Shown piece by piece: positions 56,256 through 64,000 of a stretch of DNA of 64,000 nucleotides. Under the pieces are notes generated by a model. That model was not told where the DNA came from. It made no database searches and saw only the letters and a list, made by a program, of their open reading frames with translations. How positions within the stretch are numbered: position 1 is the stretch's first letter; each line of letters opens with the position of its first letter. Position numbers and translations under genes: made by a program. Origin of the DNA: Novosphingobium terrae (GTDB lineage Bacteria; Pseudomonadota; Alphaproteobacteria; Sphingomonadales; Sphingomonadaceae); contig NZ_JABVZR010000001.1 of the NCBI RefSeq assembly GCF_017163935.1, forward strand, positions 1,798,001 to 1,862,000, read 5' to 3'.

Positions 56256-56887
56256 GCGCGTTCTCCGGCAACTTCCGCCATAGCTTCGAGGATATTCGAA
56301 TAGGCGCCGCAGCGGCATATGTTGCCGCTCATGCGCTCGCGCATCTCGGTGTTGGTGGCTTGCGGCGTGGTCAGCAGATCCTCCTGCGCATGGCTGGGCA
56401 CCCCACGTCGGATTTCTTCCAGCACCGAAACCGCCGAGCAGATCTGCCCAGGCGTGCAATAGCCGCACTGGAAGCCGTCGTGCTCGATGAAGGCTGCCTG
56501 CATCGGATGAAGCTTATCGGCTGTACCGAGCCCCTCGATGGTCGTGATCTTGTCGCCCTGATGTTGCAAGGCAAGCGTCAGGCAGGAGTTGATCCGCTCG
56601 CCGTTGACGATCACCGTGCAGGCGCCGCACTGGCCGTGGTCGCACCCCTTCTTTGTGCCCGTCAAATGCAGATGATCGCGCAGCGTGTCGAGCAGGGTGG
56701 TCCGGGTGTCGAGCCGCAGATCATGCGACGTGCCGTTGACCTCGAGAGAAAGCGGAACGAACACCGTCTTCTCAGCGGCCGGCACAGGCGCGGCATGGCC
56801 GAGGCCCGATTGCACGACAACTGCGCCTGCGGCGCCTGCCGCCAACACGCCTCGGCGTGACATCTCCAAGCGGTCGTCGATCCCCAT
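56252..56887 (-). CDS. paoA: 2Fe-2S subunit with Tat signal (PaoA/YagT type), set 1
   Basis: 211 residues from ATG 56887 after GGAGAA. The Tat signal is [20 protein letters not shown] with cleavage near GHAAP, implying export of the folded complex. Two 2Fe-2S clusters: plant-type C-xxxx-C-xx-C ([16 protein letters not shown], ...SCLTLA) and the hydroxylase type ([10 protein letters not shown] ... NICRCGAY). First gene of a translationally coupled paoA-B-C-xdhC run, 151 bp after set 2. Confidence 0.92.
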   Translation of the reverse strand: MGIDDRLEMSRRGVLAAGAAGAVVVQSGLGHAAPVPAAEKTVFVPLSLEVNGTSHDLRLDTRTTLLDTLRDHLHLTGTKKGCDHGQCGACTVIVNGERINSCLTLALQHQGDKITTIEGLGTADKLHPMQAAFIEHDGFQCGYCTPGQICSAVSVLEEIRRGVPSHAQEDLLTTPQATNTEMRERMSGNICRCGAYSNILEAMAEVAGERA

Positions 56888-57038
56888 GTGCGGCATTCTC
56901 CGGAAAAGCGCTGCCTGCCCGCGCAGACTCGTCGCCATGATCAATGGTGCGGCTGCACATTAACGCACCAAGGGCTCGTCGGTATCCCGAAATCGATGAT
57001 GAGCGGAATAGCACGTGGCTATGACCCCGGCTCAACAA

Positions 57039-59372
57039 TCAAAGGAGCTTGTCCAGGGTAATAGGCAAATCGCGCACGCGCTTTCCCGTGGCATTGAAGA
57101 CGGCGTTGGCAATCGCCGCTCCGGTCCCGGTGATGCCGATCTCGCCAATGCCACGCGCGCCCATCGGCGTGTGCGGGTCGGGAATGTCCGTCCACATCAC
57201 ATCGATCTCGGGCACATCCATATGCACCGGGACATGATAATCCGAGAGGGATGGGTTCATGATGCGCCCGTTGCGCGGATCGAACTGCGTCTCTTCCAGC
57301 AGCGCCAGACCGATCCCCATGATGATGCCGCCGCGAAACTGGCTGGTGGCGGTCTTGGGGTTGAGGATGCGACCACAATCGAACGAGCCCAGAAAACGGC
57401 TCACGCGAGGCTCGCCTGTGATGGCATTGACGCGGACCTCGCAGAACATTGCACCGTGGCTATGCATCGACCAGTGCATGGTTTCGAGCGGGGCAGCAGC
57501 CTCGCCCTGGACCTCAAGTGCCTCTTGGCCGGCCCACCCCAGGATCGAGGCGTAGGTCTCATGGATATCCAGCGCATCGATTTTGGCCAGCCCGCCCTCA
57601 TGGCCGACAACCTCCTCCGCTCCCAGCCCGGCCAGGGGAGAGTCATTGCCGGCCATCTTGAGCAACTGAGTGACCAGTTCATGCTGCGCAGCCTGCACCG
57701 AAGCGCCGATCGAGGCTGTCTGCTGCGATCCTCCTGCAAGCACCACGCCCGGCAAGGTGGAGTCGCCGTAGTTGAAGGTGATGCTTTCGATCGGCAAGCC
57801 GAGCCTCTGGGCCGCCACCTGGGTCTGGGCGGTCGCCGTGCCCATGCCCATTTCATGAGCGGCAATGTCGATCACCGCCGAGCCGTCGCGCCGCAGAGTG
57901 ATGCGCGCCGCTCCGCCAGGCATCCGATAATAGGGGTAGGTCGATGTCGCGCAGCCTATGCCTACCAGCCATTCCCCATCGCGGACTGCTCCAGGTCGGG
58001 GATTGCGCCGGCCCCACCCGAAGCGCTTTGCCCCGTCGCGCCAGGCCTGCTCGATGTTGCGCGAGGAGAAGGGCAAACCTGAAGTCGGGTCCTTGTCGGG
58101 CTCGTTGCGCAGGCGCAGGTCGATTGGATCGATGCCCAGTTCATGCGCCAGCTCATCCATCGCGCTTTCCAGAGCGAAGGTGCCCACCGATTCTCCCGGC
58201 GCCCGCATGAAGGTGTTGGCAAGCATCGCAAGCTCGACGGTCTGCACATCGAGCAGGACCGTTTCAGATGCATAGGCGCTGCGCGTGGGCATGATGAAGG
58301 GTTCAGGCATGGCATTGGTTGCGGTCTTGGCAGTGGTACCGCAATGGATCAGCGCTTTGAGCTTACCCGCATGGTCAGCCCCCAACGCCACGCGCTGCTC
58401 GGTCTGGGCCCGGCCTCCAACCACGCGATAGACGCCTTCGCGCGACAGCACGAGGCGAACCGGGCGCCCGGCCAGCTTCGCCGCCGCTGCGGCCAGCACC
58501 TGATGCTGCCACAGACACTTGCCTCCGAAGCCACCCCCGACAAAGGGAGAGGTCACGATGACTTTCTTCTCATCCATGCCGAACATCTGGGCCACGGACC
58601 AGGCGGTGTGGGCCACCAGCTGTGAGGCATCGTGGATCCGCAACGTGTCTCCCTGCCAGGCGACCGTCACGCCATGCAGTTCGATGGCATTGTGATTGTG
58701 CCGGGGTGTGCGGTAGACCGCATCGACATTAACCGCCGCCTCGGCCAAAGCATTCTCCGCCTCGCCGGCCTCATTATGCAGAGGCTGGCCCATGAACATG
58801 GCCTGTTGTGTGCCCTGCTTTTTCGCACGGTCGAAATCTGTCAGGGCTTCCTCGGCATCATAACTCGCCGAGATCAACGACCTGGCGTGATCTGCCTGGT
58901 CCTGCGTTTCGGCAAGCACCACGGCGACAGGCTGTCCATTCCAATGGATACGATCGTCCTGCATGACCGGCAGCGTGTCGCCGCCCGCAGCTTTGGGCTG
59001 CGACATAAAGGCAGGTGGCGGATTGAGCCGGGGTGCATTCTCATGGGTCATGATGGCCACCACGCCGGGAGCGCGGCGGGCGGCAGCGCTATCGATTCCG
59101 GTGATCCTTCCCTTGGGTATGGGCGAGAACAGCACGGCGGCGTAGACCATCCTTTCCATCGGAAACTCGGCGGCAAAGGTTGCTCGTCCCGAAACCTTGA
59201 GTGGACCGTCCAGACGGGAGAGCGGTTGCCCGATGGCACCATGGGTCTGGCGAATAAGCGGGTCCGGGCGGCCACCGGGCATCCAGCTGTCGGGCGCCAG
59301 AGCAATGCCCTTGGCCATCACACCCTGGATTGCGCCCTGCACGGCCTGTTTGGCGTCGTTGCCAATGCTCAT
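57039..59372 (-). CDS. Aldehyde oxidoreductase molybdenum-binding subunit, set 2
   Basis: 777 residues, about 40 longer than set 1 because of an N-terminal extension (KGIALAPDSWMPGGRPDPL). [84 protein letters not shown] and catalytic Glu in MGARGIGEIGITGTGAAIANAVFNATG are all intact. The substrate channel probably differs from set 1, since only the core motifs are shared. Overlaps its FAD-subunit gene. Confidence 0.92.
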   Translation of the reverse strand: MSIGNDAKQAVQGAIQGVMAKGIALAPDSWMPGGRPDPLIRQTHGAIGQPLSRLDGPLKVSGRATFAAEFPMERMVYAAVLFSPIPKGRITGIDSAAARRAPGVVAIMTHENAPRLNPPPAFMSQPKAAGGDTLPVMQDDRIHWNGQPVAVVLAETQDQADHARSLISASYDAEEALTDFDRAKKQGTQQAMFMGQPLHNEAGEAENALAEAAVNVDAVYRTPRHNHNAIELHGVTVAWQGDTLRIHDASQLVAHTAWSVAQMFGMDEKKVIVTSPFVGGGFGGKCLWQHQVLAAAAAKLAGRPVRLVLSREGVYRVVGGRAQTEQRVALGADHAGKLKALIHCGTTAKTATNAMPEPFIMPTRSAYASETVLLDVQTVELAMLANTFMRAPGESVGTFALESAMDELAHELGIDPIDLRLRNEPDKDPTSGLPFSSRNIEQAWRDGAKRFGWGRRNPRPGAVRDGEWLVGIGCATSTYPYYRMPGGAARITLRRDGSAVIDIAAHEMGMGTATAQTQVAAQRLGLPIESITFNYGDSTLPGVVLAGGSQQTASIGASVQAAQHELVTQLLKMAGNDSPLAGLGAEEVVGHEGGLAKIDALDIHETYASILGWAGQEALEVQGEAAAPLETMHWSMHSHGAMFCEVRVNAITGEPRVSRFLGSFDCGRILNPKTATSQFRGGIIMGIGLALLEETQFDPRNGRIMNPSLSDYHVPVHMDVPEIDVMWTDIPDPHTPMGARGIGEIGITGTGAAIANAVFNATGKRVRDLPITLDKLL

Positions 59373-60355
59373 GCAGCTTCTCCTGCCAATTGGCTCAGGA
59401 CAGCTTCGATCGTGCGACGGGCAAGTTCGGCCTTGAAGCCATTGTCTCGCAGCGGCACCGCGTCAGCCAACTCTTCGCGGGCAGCAGCGGCGAAGGACGC
59501 TTCATTCCCGGGTGCCCCGCGCAACGCAGCTTCTGCCTTCGCGGCGCGCCATGGCTTGGGTGCCACGCCGCCCAGTGCAATACGGACGTCCTGAACCCGC
59601 CCGTCCTCGACATTGAGCACAGCAGCGACCGACACAAGCGCGAAGGCATAGCTGGAACGATCACGGACCTTTCGGTACGCGCTACGCGCGCCCAAAGGTA
59701 CTGCTGGGAGCGTGAGCCCTGTAATCAGCTCGCCCGGCTCAAGCATGGTCTCAATGTCGGGGCGGTCACCAGGGAGACGGTGCAACTCGGCGAAGGGTAT
59801 TTCGCGTTCGCCCTGGCTGCTCAAGGTGTGGACAGTAGGGTCGAGCGCCATCAAGGCCACGCAAAGATCGGAGGGATGCACCGCCACGCAGGATGAAGAT
59901 CCCCCAAAAATCGCATGCATACGGTTGAACCCATCGCGAGCGTCGCATCCTTGCTCCGGCTGCCGCTTGTTGCATCGGGCACCATCGGTGTCATAAAAAT
60001 AGGCACATCGCGTTCGCTGCAGCAGGTTGCCCCCGACCGTCGCCATGTTGCGGATCTGGGGGCTGGCGCCGGCAACGATCGCCCTGGTGAGAATAGGGTA
60101 TCGCGAGCGCACCAGAGGATGCTCGGCCATGGCCGTGTTGCGGACAGCCGCACCAATCCGAAGGCCCCCATCGGGGCGTTCTTCGATCCTGTCTGACAGG
60201 CCGGTGACATCGACGAGCGCGCTGGGTCGCTCGATCGTCTCGCGCATAAGATCGACCAGGTTGGTTCCGCCCCCAAGATATTGGCTGCCTTGAGCTGCAC
60301 CGCGAAGAACCGCATCGCCAGGGTCACTGGCCCGGGCATAGGAGAAAGGGTTCAT
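59369..60355 (-). CDS. FAD-binding subunit, set 2
   Basis: 328 residues. [42 protein letters not shown] and the same extra cysteine pattern as set 1 (RCAYFYDTDGARCNKRQPEQGC), so a PaoB-type 4Fe-4S site is expected. The C-terminal flavoprotein domain includes [19 protein letters not shown]. Four-base overlaps on both sides couple it to its partners. Confidence 0.92.
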   Translation of the reverse strand: MNPFSYARASDPGDAVLRGAAQGSQYLGGGTNLVDLMRETIERPSALVDVTGLSDRIEERPDGGLRIGAAVRNTAMAEHPLVRSRYPILTRAIVAGASPQIRNMATVGGNLLQRTRCAYFYDTDGARCNKRQPEQGCDARDGFNRMHAIFGGSSSCVAVHPSDLCVALMALDPTVHTLSSQGEREIPFAELHRLPGDRPDIETMLEPGELITGLTLPAVPLGARSAYRKVRDRSSYAFALVSVAAVLNVEDGRVQDVRIALGGVAPKPWRAAKAEAALRGAPGNEASFAAAAREELADAVPLRDNGFKAELARRTIEAVLSQLAGEAA

Positions 60356-60873
60356 TGCGCCGCCTCCGCATGGCTTTCTGCTTCCAGCTCATCGGCGATG
60401 GCGTCAATGATGCCGTTGTACGCACCACAGCGACACAGGTTACCGCTCATGCGCTCACGCATCTCCTCGCGCGTCAGCATCACCGTTTCCAGAACACCCG
60501 TGACATGGCTGGGAACACCGCGCTCCACCTCGGCCAGCATCCCGACCGCCGAGCAGATCTGACCTGGCGTGCAATAGCCACACTGGAAGCCGTCATGCTG
60601 TACGAAGGCTTTTTGGATCGGATGAAGCTGGCCGGGTTGACCCAGACCCTCAATGGTCGTGATCGATCGGCCCTCATATTGCACGGCCAGAGCCAGGCAG
60701 GACAGGATCCGTTCGCCATCGACCAACACGGTGCAGGCGCCACAGGCTCCCTGATTGCAACCCTTTTTGGTGCCGGGGAGCGACAGATGGTCGCGCAGCA
60801 TGTCCAGCAGGGAGACACGCGGGTCGTCTGGCAGAGAAGCCTCTGCGCCGTTCACGTTCATCGTCGCCATCAA
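60352..60873 (-). CDS. 2Fe-2S subunit without signal peptide, set 2
   Basis: 173 residues. Both cluster motifs are intact: GTKKGCNQGACGACTVLVDG ... SCLALA and [14 protein letters not shown] ... NLCRCGAY. Unlike set 1 it lacks a Tat leader and begins MMATMNVNGAEASLPDDPRV, so this complex should stay in the cytoplasm. It heads the likely eight-gene operon running to 51433. The 217-bp spacer upstream must hold the promoter and was then hit by IS copy 2. Confidence 0.92.
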   Translation of the reverse strand: MMATMNVNGAEASLPDDPRVSLLDMLRDHLSLPGTKKGCNQGACGACTVLVDGERILSCLALAVQYEGRSITTIEGLGQPGQLHPIQKAFVQHDGFQCGYCTPGQICSAVGMLAEVERGVPSHVTGVLETVMLTREEMRERMSGNLCRCGAYNGIIDAIADELEAESHAEAAQ

Positions 60874-61174
60874 ACGCCAGCCCTATGAGCTCATTGGTCA
60901 TGGCAGGAACGTCATGACCATCATGACGATAACTGCTTTCGGCAACCTTTGTGCCTGGTTGCAGCTTGGTCGGCGCACATCTCGTCCTAGCACTCGGCCT
61001 GTTAGGCATAGATGGAGGCTGCCCTGTCGGGTTAGGCCCCGTCACCTACTGAACGAAGGGCGGCTTCAACCAATTTCAGCCAAAAAGGGGATGAGGTGGA
61101 TGGCTCCCGCTCACGACATTTGAATGTCATGATGAGGTTGCCGTCAGGCAAACCCACGCAAGGAGCCATCCGCC

Positions 61175-62212
61175 ATGGAAATTAGCACGATCGGCCTCGA
61201 TCTGGCCAAAAATGTCTTCCAGGTTCACGGTGTCGACAAAGAGGGCACCGTCATTGTGCGCAAGGCGTTGCGCCGAGCGCAAATGTTGCCCTTCTTTGCA
61301 AGGCTATCGCCCTGCCTTGTCGGCATCGAGGCTTGCGGGACATCGCATCATTGGGCGCGGGAACTGCAAAACCTTGGTCACGAGGTGCGACTGATGCCGC
61401 CATGCTACGTGAAGCCCTATGTAAAACGCGGCAAGAACGATGCTGCTGATGCCGAGGCCATCTGCGAGGCGGTGACACGTCCGACGATGCGGTTCGTGGC
61501 GATCAAGTCTCGTGAGCAGCAGGCGGCCCTGTCACTTCACCGGGTGCGCTCTCTTTTGACTGGTCAACGTACACAGTTGGTCAACATGATGCGCTGCCAG
61601 TTAGCAGAGTTTGGTATCGCCATTCCGATCGGACTTGGGCGGGCGCTGCATCTGGCGCAACAGATCGAAGATGGCGAGGCCGCGATTGATCTGCCACCAC
61701 AAGCGGCGCAGGTGATCGGCATGCTGTGCGAGCTGGTGCTCAAGCTTCATGCCCGGCTTCATGAACTTGATTTGCGCCTGGAAGCTCTCCGGCGAAGCGA
61801 TGACATGGCGCGTCGGTTGGCGACGATCCCGGGCATTGGTTCGATTGGCGCAACCGCGCTGGCAGCATCGGTTACCGACCCGCACCAGTTCAGGTCTGGC
61901 CGCCAGTTTGCCGCATGGCTTGGCCTGACACCGCGTCAGCAGTCGAGTGGCGGCAAGGAGCGCCTTGGCCGGATCACCAAGATGGGCGATAAATATCTAC
62001 GGCAGCTGTTGGTCATCGGGGCGACCTCCCTGCTACGCCGCGCCAAGGAGGGCCCTGCAACGGTTCACCCGTTTCTCGTTGGGATACTGGCTAGAAAATC
62101 TGCCCGCGTGGCCAGCGTCGCCATGGCCAACAAGATAGCGCGGATCGCGTGGGCGGTCATGACACGCGGTCAGGTCTATCAATCACACCATGTGCCCGGA
62201 TTGGCCGCATGA
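61175..62212 (+). CDS. IS110-family (IS1111-group) transposase
   Basis: 345 residues with a predicted sequence matching the copy at 8915-9952, showing very recent spread. DEDD residues D9, E52, D89 and D92 and the C-terminal Ser motif ([11 protein letters not shown], near residue 257) are intact. It is preceded by CAAGGAG and a third occurrence of the GGAGCCATCC core just before the ATG, which could allow the protein to bind its own leader. Confidence 0.95.
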   Translation: MEISTIGLDLAKNVFQVHGVDKEGTVIVRKALRRAQMLPFFARLSPCLVGIEACGTSHHWARELQNLGHEVRLMPPCYVKPYVKRGKNDAADAEAICEAVTRPTMRFVAIKSREQQAALSLHRVRSLLTGQRTQLVNMMRCQLAEFGIAIPIGLGRALHLAQQIEDGEAAIDLPPQAAQVIGMLCELVLKLHARLHELDLRLEALRRSDDMARRLATIPGIGSIGATALAASVTDPHQFRSGRQFAAWLGLTPRQQSSGGKERLGRITKMGDKYLRQLLVIGATSLLRRAKEGPATVHPFLVGILARKSARVASVAMANKIARIAWAVMTRGQVYQSHHVPGLAA

Positions 62213-62477
62213 GTACGCAATCCGGCTGAGGTGATCGGCCGAACGGAGTTGTGAGCGCAAAGAGAAATGATGGCGACACCGGTCAGACCGGGAACAGGGA
62301 CAACCCGTGGAAAGTCTTAGGCGCAACAGCCTGTGAAGGCGATAGGAACTCTGTTTTTCGGACCCCATCAGGGCCAGCAGTCCGAAACGACTGCATCAAC
62401 AGGCCGGACAGACGACTGCACCCGACCGATCGTCAGAATTTCAAAAAGTGCTTGCAACGCGGGAGCCATCCACAGAA
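62213..62477 (+). ncRNA. Predicted bridge RNA region of IS copy 2
   Basis: Non-coding 265 bp after the transposase. Candidate guide segments: CAGGG (62295-62299) matching the left target half, GGAAAGTC (62309-62316) complementary to GACTTTCC of the right half, and ACAGACGACT (62408-62417) repeating the right donor end plus core as found in copy 1. Several GC-rich hairpins are visible. It is assigned by position and guide matches to IS1111-group logic. RNA ends are unknown. Confidence 0.6.
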
Positions 62478-62628
62478 GACTTACCGGTCTCCACAACCTT
62501 CAGGCCGGTTGACACTTGGAAACCGGCCTCGAAATTGGCGCGAATTTTCATGATTTGTTCGTACCGCTTGCGGCGCGCCACTAGACGGTGGTTGTAAGCG
62601 TCCGCCCAAGGCCGTCGCCAGAAACCCG

Positions 62629-63009
62629 TTATGGAATATGTCCGCCGTTGGAGCAGGCATAACCTACAAAACGTGGAAGCAAACCAGCTTTTTCAATGGC
62701 AATCATATCCCATGCTGTGGGACAGGAAATTCCATTTCGGTTGGCGCATACTCTTGGTCCACCATTTACACGTGGAATGGCTTTCTCGAAAGCTCTTTGT
62801 TGTCTTGCGTTGAGGGTAGATTGGAAGCCTTCCTCCAAGTAATTCACATCCCCGGCAGGCTTTTCTGCAATTTTGAGTGCGGGGCATTGGAGCGTTGTCT
62901 GCTTGTTGAAAATATCCCACCCATGAAGGGCGTGCTCGTGCGCAGTCGCGGCCAAAGCCGCAGCGCTGGAGACGATCAGGGCCGTCGTTATCACCACTCG
63001 ATGCCACAT
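62629..63009 (-). CDS. Secreted small protein of unknown function
   Basis: 126 residues with a signal peptide (MWHRVVITTALIVSSAAALAATA). The mature part carries four cysteines (TLQCPAL, RVCANRNGISCPTAWDM, YACSNGG) that could form disulfides. It lies 33 bp after the gene at 63043 on the same strand, so the two probably form an operon. Family not recognised. Confidence 0.6.
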   Translation of the reverse strand: MWHRVVITTALIVSSAAALAATAHEHALHGWDIFNKQTTLQCPALKIAEKPAGDVNYLEEGFQSTLNARQQRAFEKAIPRVNGGPRVCANRNGISCPTAWDMIAIEKAGLLPRFVGYACSNGGHIP

Positions 63010-63042
63010 ATTGCCACCATGTCCTTGCAGAAGCAGACGTTG

Positions 63043-63534
63043 CTAACCCTTGGCCCTGAGGCGTTTGAGACAAATCTGCTTTGCAGCCTGAAGGCTGGGA
63101 ACGGTGACGGCCTTGACGGATCGAACTGCGGCAGCGCGATATGCTGGAATGTTTGTGGGGGCGCCCTCAAAGAAGGACGCGCTACAGACCTCACCTGGTG
63201 ACCTTGGGTAAGATGATCCGCTAAGGTCGATGACCGAGAGCACGGCCTGTGGAGATTTTGGCAACGCATAGATAAGCGCCTGCGTGAGCCCTTCCGAAGT
63301 CGCGGCGTCGGTGCCGGCGGAAAGCGGCCTCGCCAGGAGTATCCACTGAACGTTGCCGCTTCTGATCTTACTCATGACAACTTTGTCATATGCGCCGGAA
63401 TTATAGAGGCGGTTTACGACCGCCTTTGCGCCCTCGCTTCTTATTTCACTTTGGATTGCAGTAGGCGTGAGTAGCGTGGCTGGCGATGCTGCCGTGAGCA
63501 TCAGTCCAACGATTCCCAGAAGTGACTTGCGCAT
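63043..63534 (-). CDS. Secreted protein of unknown function
   Basis: 163 residues, signal peptide MRKSLLGIVGLMLTAASPA. The mature part has a mixed alpha/beta pattern (IQSEIRSEGAKAVVNRLYNSGAYDKVVMSKI, VQWILLARPLSAGTDAATSEGL, AVLSVIDLSGSSYPRSPGEVC). Two Cys residues and a basic C-terminal helix. The SEGLTQALIYALPKSPQAVL segment resembles other uncharacterised proteobacterial proteins, but I cannot name a family. Confidence 0.6.
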   Translation of the reverse strand: MRKSLLGIVGLMLTAASPATLLTPTAIQSEIRSEGAKAVVNRLYNSGAYDKVVMSKIRSGNVQWILLARPLSAGTDAATSEGLTQALIYALPKSPQAVLSVIDLSGSSYPRSPGEVCSASFFEGAPTNIPAYRAAAVRSVKAVTVPSLQAAKQICLKRLRAKG

Positions 63535-63621
63535 CCTCGCTACTCCCGATGACCATGCCGCATTTAATCTTTATAGTGTATTATATGGGCATGCCAACTT
63601 CGCATTCCATCGCACCCTGAG

Positions 63622-64000
63622 TTACTTTGTCGATGCACTCCAGTGCCAAGGCAGCAGTTCCTCTATCCGGTTGATCGGATGCTCCTTGCCGATGCGATCG
63701 AGCACATCGGTCAGCCACTCCTGCGGGTTCACGCCGTTCAACTTGGCTGTTTCGAGCAGCGAACACATGGCAGCGGCGCGCTCGCCTCCGCAATCAGCCC
63801 CGGCAAAAAGCCAATTCTTCCTGCCGAGGCATATGCCCCTGAGCGCATTTTCCGCCGGGTTGTTGTCAATCTCCAGTCTGCCGTCATCGGTGTAGGCCAG
63901 CAGCTGGGGTTTGAGCTTTACGGCATAGCGCAAAGCCTCGGCCAAGGGTGATCGCGCAGAAGCCCGCGACAGCACATCCTCGGCCCAGGCAAAGAAATCC
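63622..64000 (-). CDS. IS66-family transposase, C-terminal part (continues beyond window)
   Basis: The minus frame is open to the window edge (FFAWAEDVLSRASARSPLAE). It carries the DDE-domain end EIDNNPAENALRGICLGRKNW, whose catalytic Glu is in NNPAENALR, then LFAGADCGGERAAAMCSLLE and TAKLNGVNPQEWLTDVLDRI, the IS66 C-terminal element. It ends normally at 63622. Nothing shows it to be broken within the window. Its terminal inverted repeat was not identified in 63535-63621. Confidence 0.88.
   Translation of the reverse strand, partial: DFFAWAEDVLSRASARSPLAEALRYAVKLKPQLLAYTDDGRLEIDNNPAENALRGICLGRKNWLFAGADCGGERAAAMCSLLETAKLNGVNPQEWLTDVLDRIGKEHPINRIEELLPWHWSASTK

Larger units (their letters stand above)
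61092..62477 (+). mobile_element. IS110-family, IS1111-group insertion sequence, copy 2
   Basis: 1386 bp, the same length as copy 1 and in the opposite orientation. Subterminal repeats at 61098-61110 and 62459-62471 lie exactly 6 bp inside the ends. GA flanks it at 61090-61091 and 62478-62479. The rebuilt target is AAAAGGGGACTTACCGG, sharing AGGGGACTT-x-CC with the catalase target. The terminal base 62477 is A, where copy 1 has C. Confidence 0.9.
61032..62581 (-). pseudogene. Small ORF split by IS copy 2
   Basis: Removing the IS plus one GA joins a minus-strand frame from GTG 62581 or ATG 62551 (RRKRYEQIMKIRANFEAGFQ, then STGLKVVETGKS) to PFWLKLVEAALRSVGDGA and TAA at 61032-61034. The junction is in frame with no base left over. 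Family unknown. The reading frame remains open further upstream but overlaps the gene at 62629. The evidence is the clean rejoining rather than homology. Confidence 0.4.

Noticed and set aside
8650..62477. 51-kb composite transposon
   Set aside because: IS110-family elements move through guided recombination of single elements and the ends share no common flanking duplication; an invertible segment is the better description.

Overview
The window is GC-rich DNA from an alphaproteobacterium. The gene content (HWE-type histidine kinases, PRC-barrel and SRPBCC stress proteins, small acidic stress peptides, paired Crp/Fnr regulators, an Nramp-like transporter beside an OprB-type porin) best fits a sphingomonad such as Novosphingobium, Sphingobium or Sphingomonas. 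That assignment is inference from protein families. No rRNA, tRNA, ribosomal-protein or other core operon was seen, so this reads as accessory or stress-adaptation DNA, possibly on a secondary replicon.

Layout. 0.1-8.6 kb: a hemerythrin protein with a repeat-rich tail, a PAS protein, a Crp/Fnr regulator, a lone receiver, small unknown genes, exonuclease III, a 3' remnant of ligD and the 3' half of a large-subunit catalase. 8.65-10.04 kb: IS1111-group element copy 1, which splits the catalase. 11-15.5 kb: a phasin-like gene, then a tight PIG-L deacetylase / NodS-type methyltransferase fused to an acyl-CoA-dehydrogenase-like domain / GT2 cluster. 15.6-27 kb: Nramp-like transporter, decayed OprB porin, SRPBCC, zinc alcohol dehydrogenase, SDR, frameshifted PRC-barrel gene, HWE kinase, a second Crp/Fnr regulator, a second hemerythrin protein and a 743-residue unknown. 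27-38.5 kb: a signalling block with a GGDEF-EAL protein, two stand-alone receivers, a CheB-CheR-PAS-HWE kinase, a LOV-domain protein, a GAF remnant and a hybrid kinase. 38.8-48.3 kb: small secreted or stress genes, an MCP, YoaK, and an AKR-MFS-LysR set. 48.7-60.9 kb: an outer-membrane porin and a molybdenum-hydroxylase island (moaA, moaD, mocA-like, xdhC, two tandem paoABC-type sets). 61.1-62.5 kb: IS1111-group copy 2 in the opposite orientation. 62.6-64 kb: two secreted unknowns and an IS66 transposase running off the end.

The most informative result concerns the two IS1111-group copies. Both are 1386 bp, with 13-bp inverted repeats lying 6 bp inside each end. Collapsing each insertion on a GA dinucleotide restores an open reading frame at both sites. 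The non-coding region downstream of the transposase contains an 8-mer complementary to the right half of the catalase target, with a 5-mer matching the left half just upstream. That is the pattern expected of a bridge RNA. Other notable points are a four-copy non-coding motif upstream of both Crp/Fnr genes and two other loci, a family of three diverged ~85-residue proteins, and a Nod-factor-like deacetylase/N-methyltransferase/GT2 cluster with an unusual fusion.

Several genes are visibly broken (katE, ligD, oprB, the PRC-barrel gene, a GAF protein, an antiporter tail and an ORF under IS copy 2). The region is therefore in flux, with stress and sensing functions being both gained and lost.
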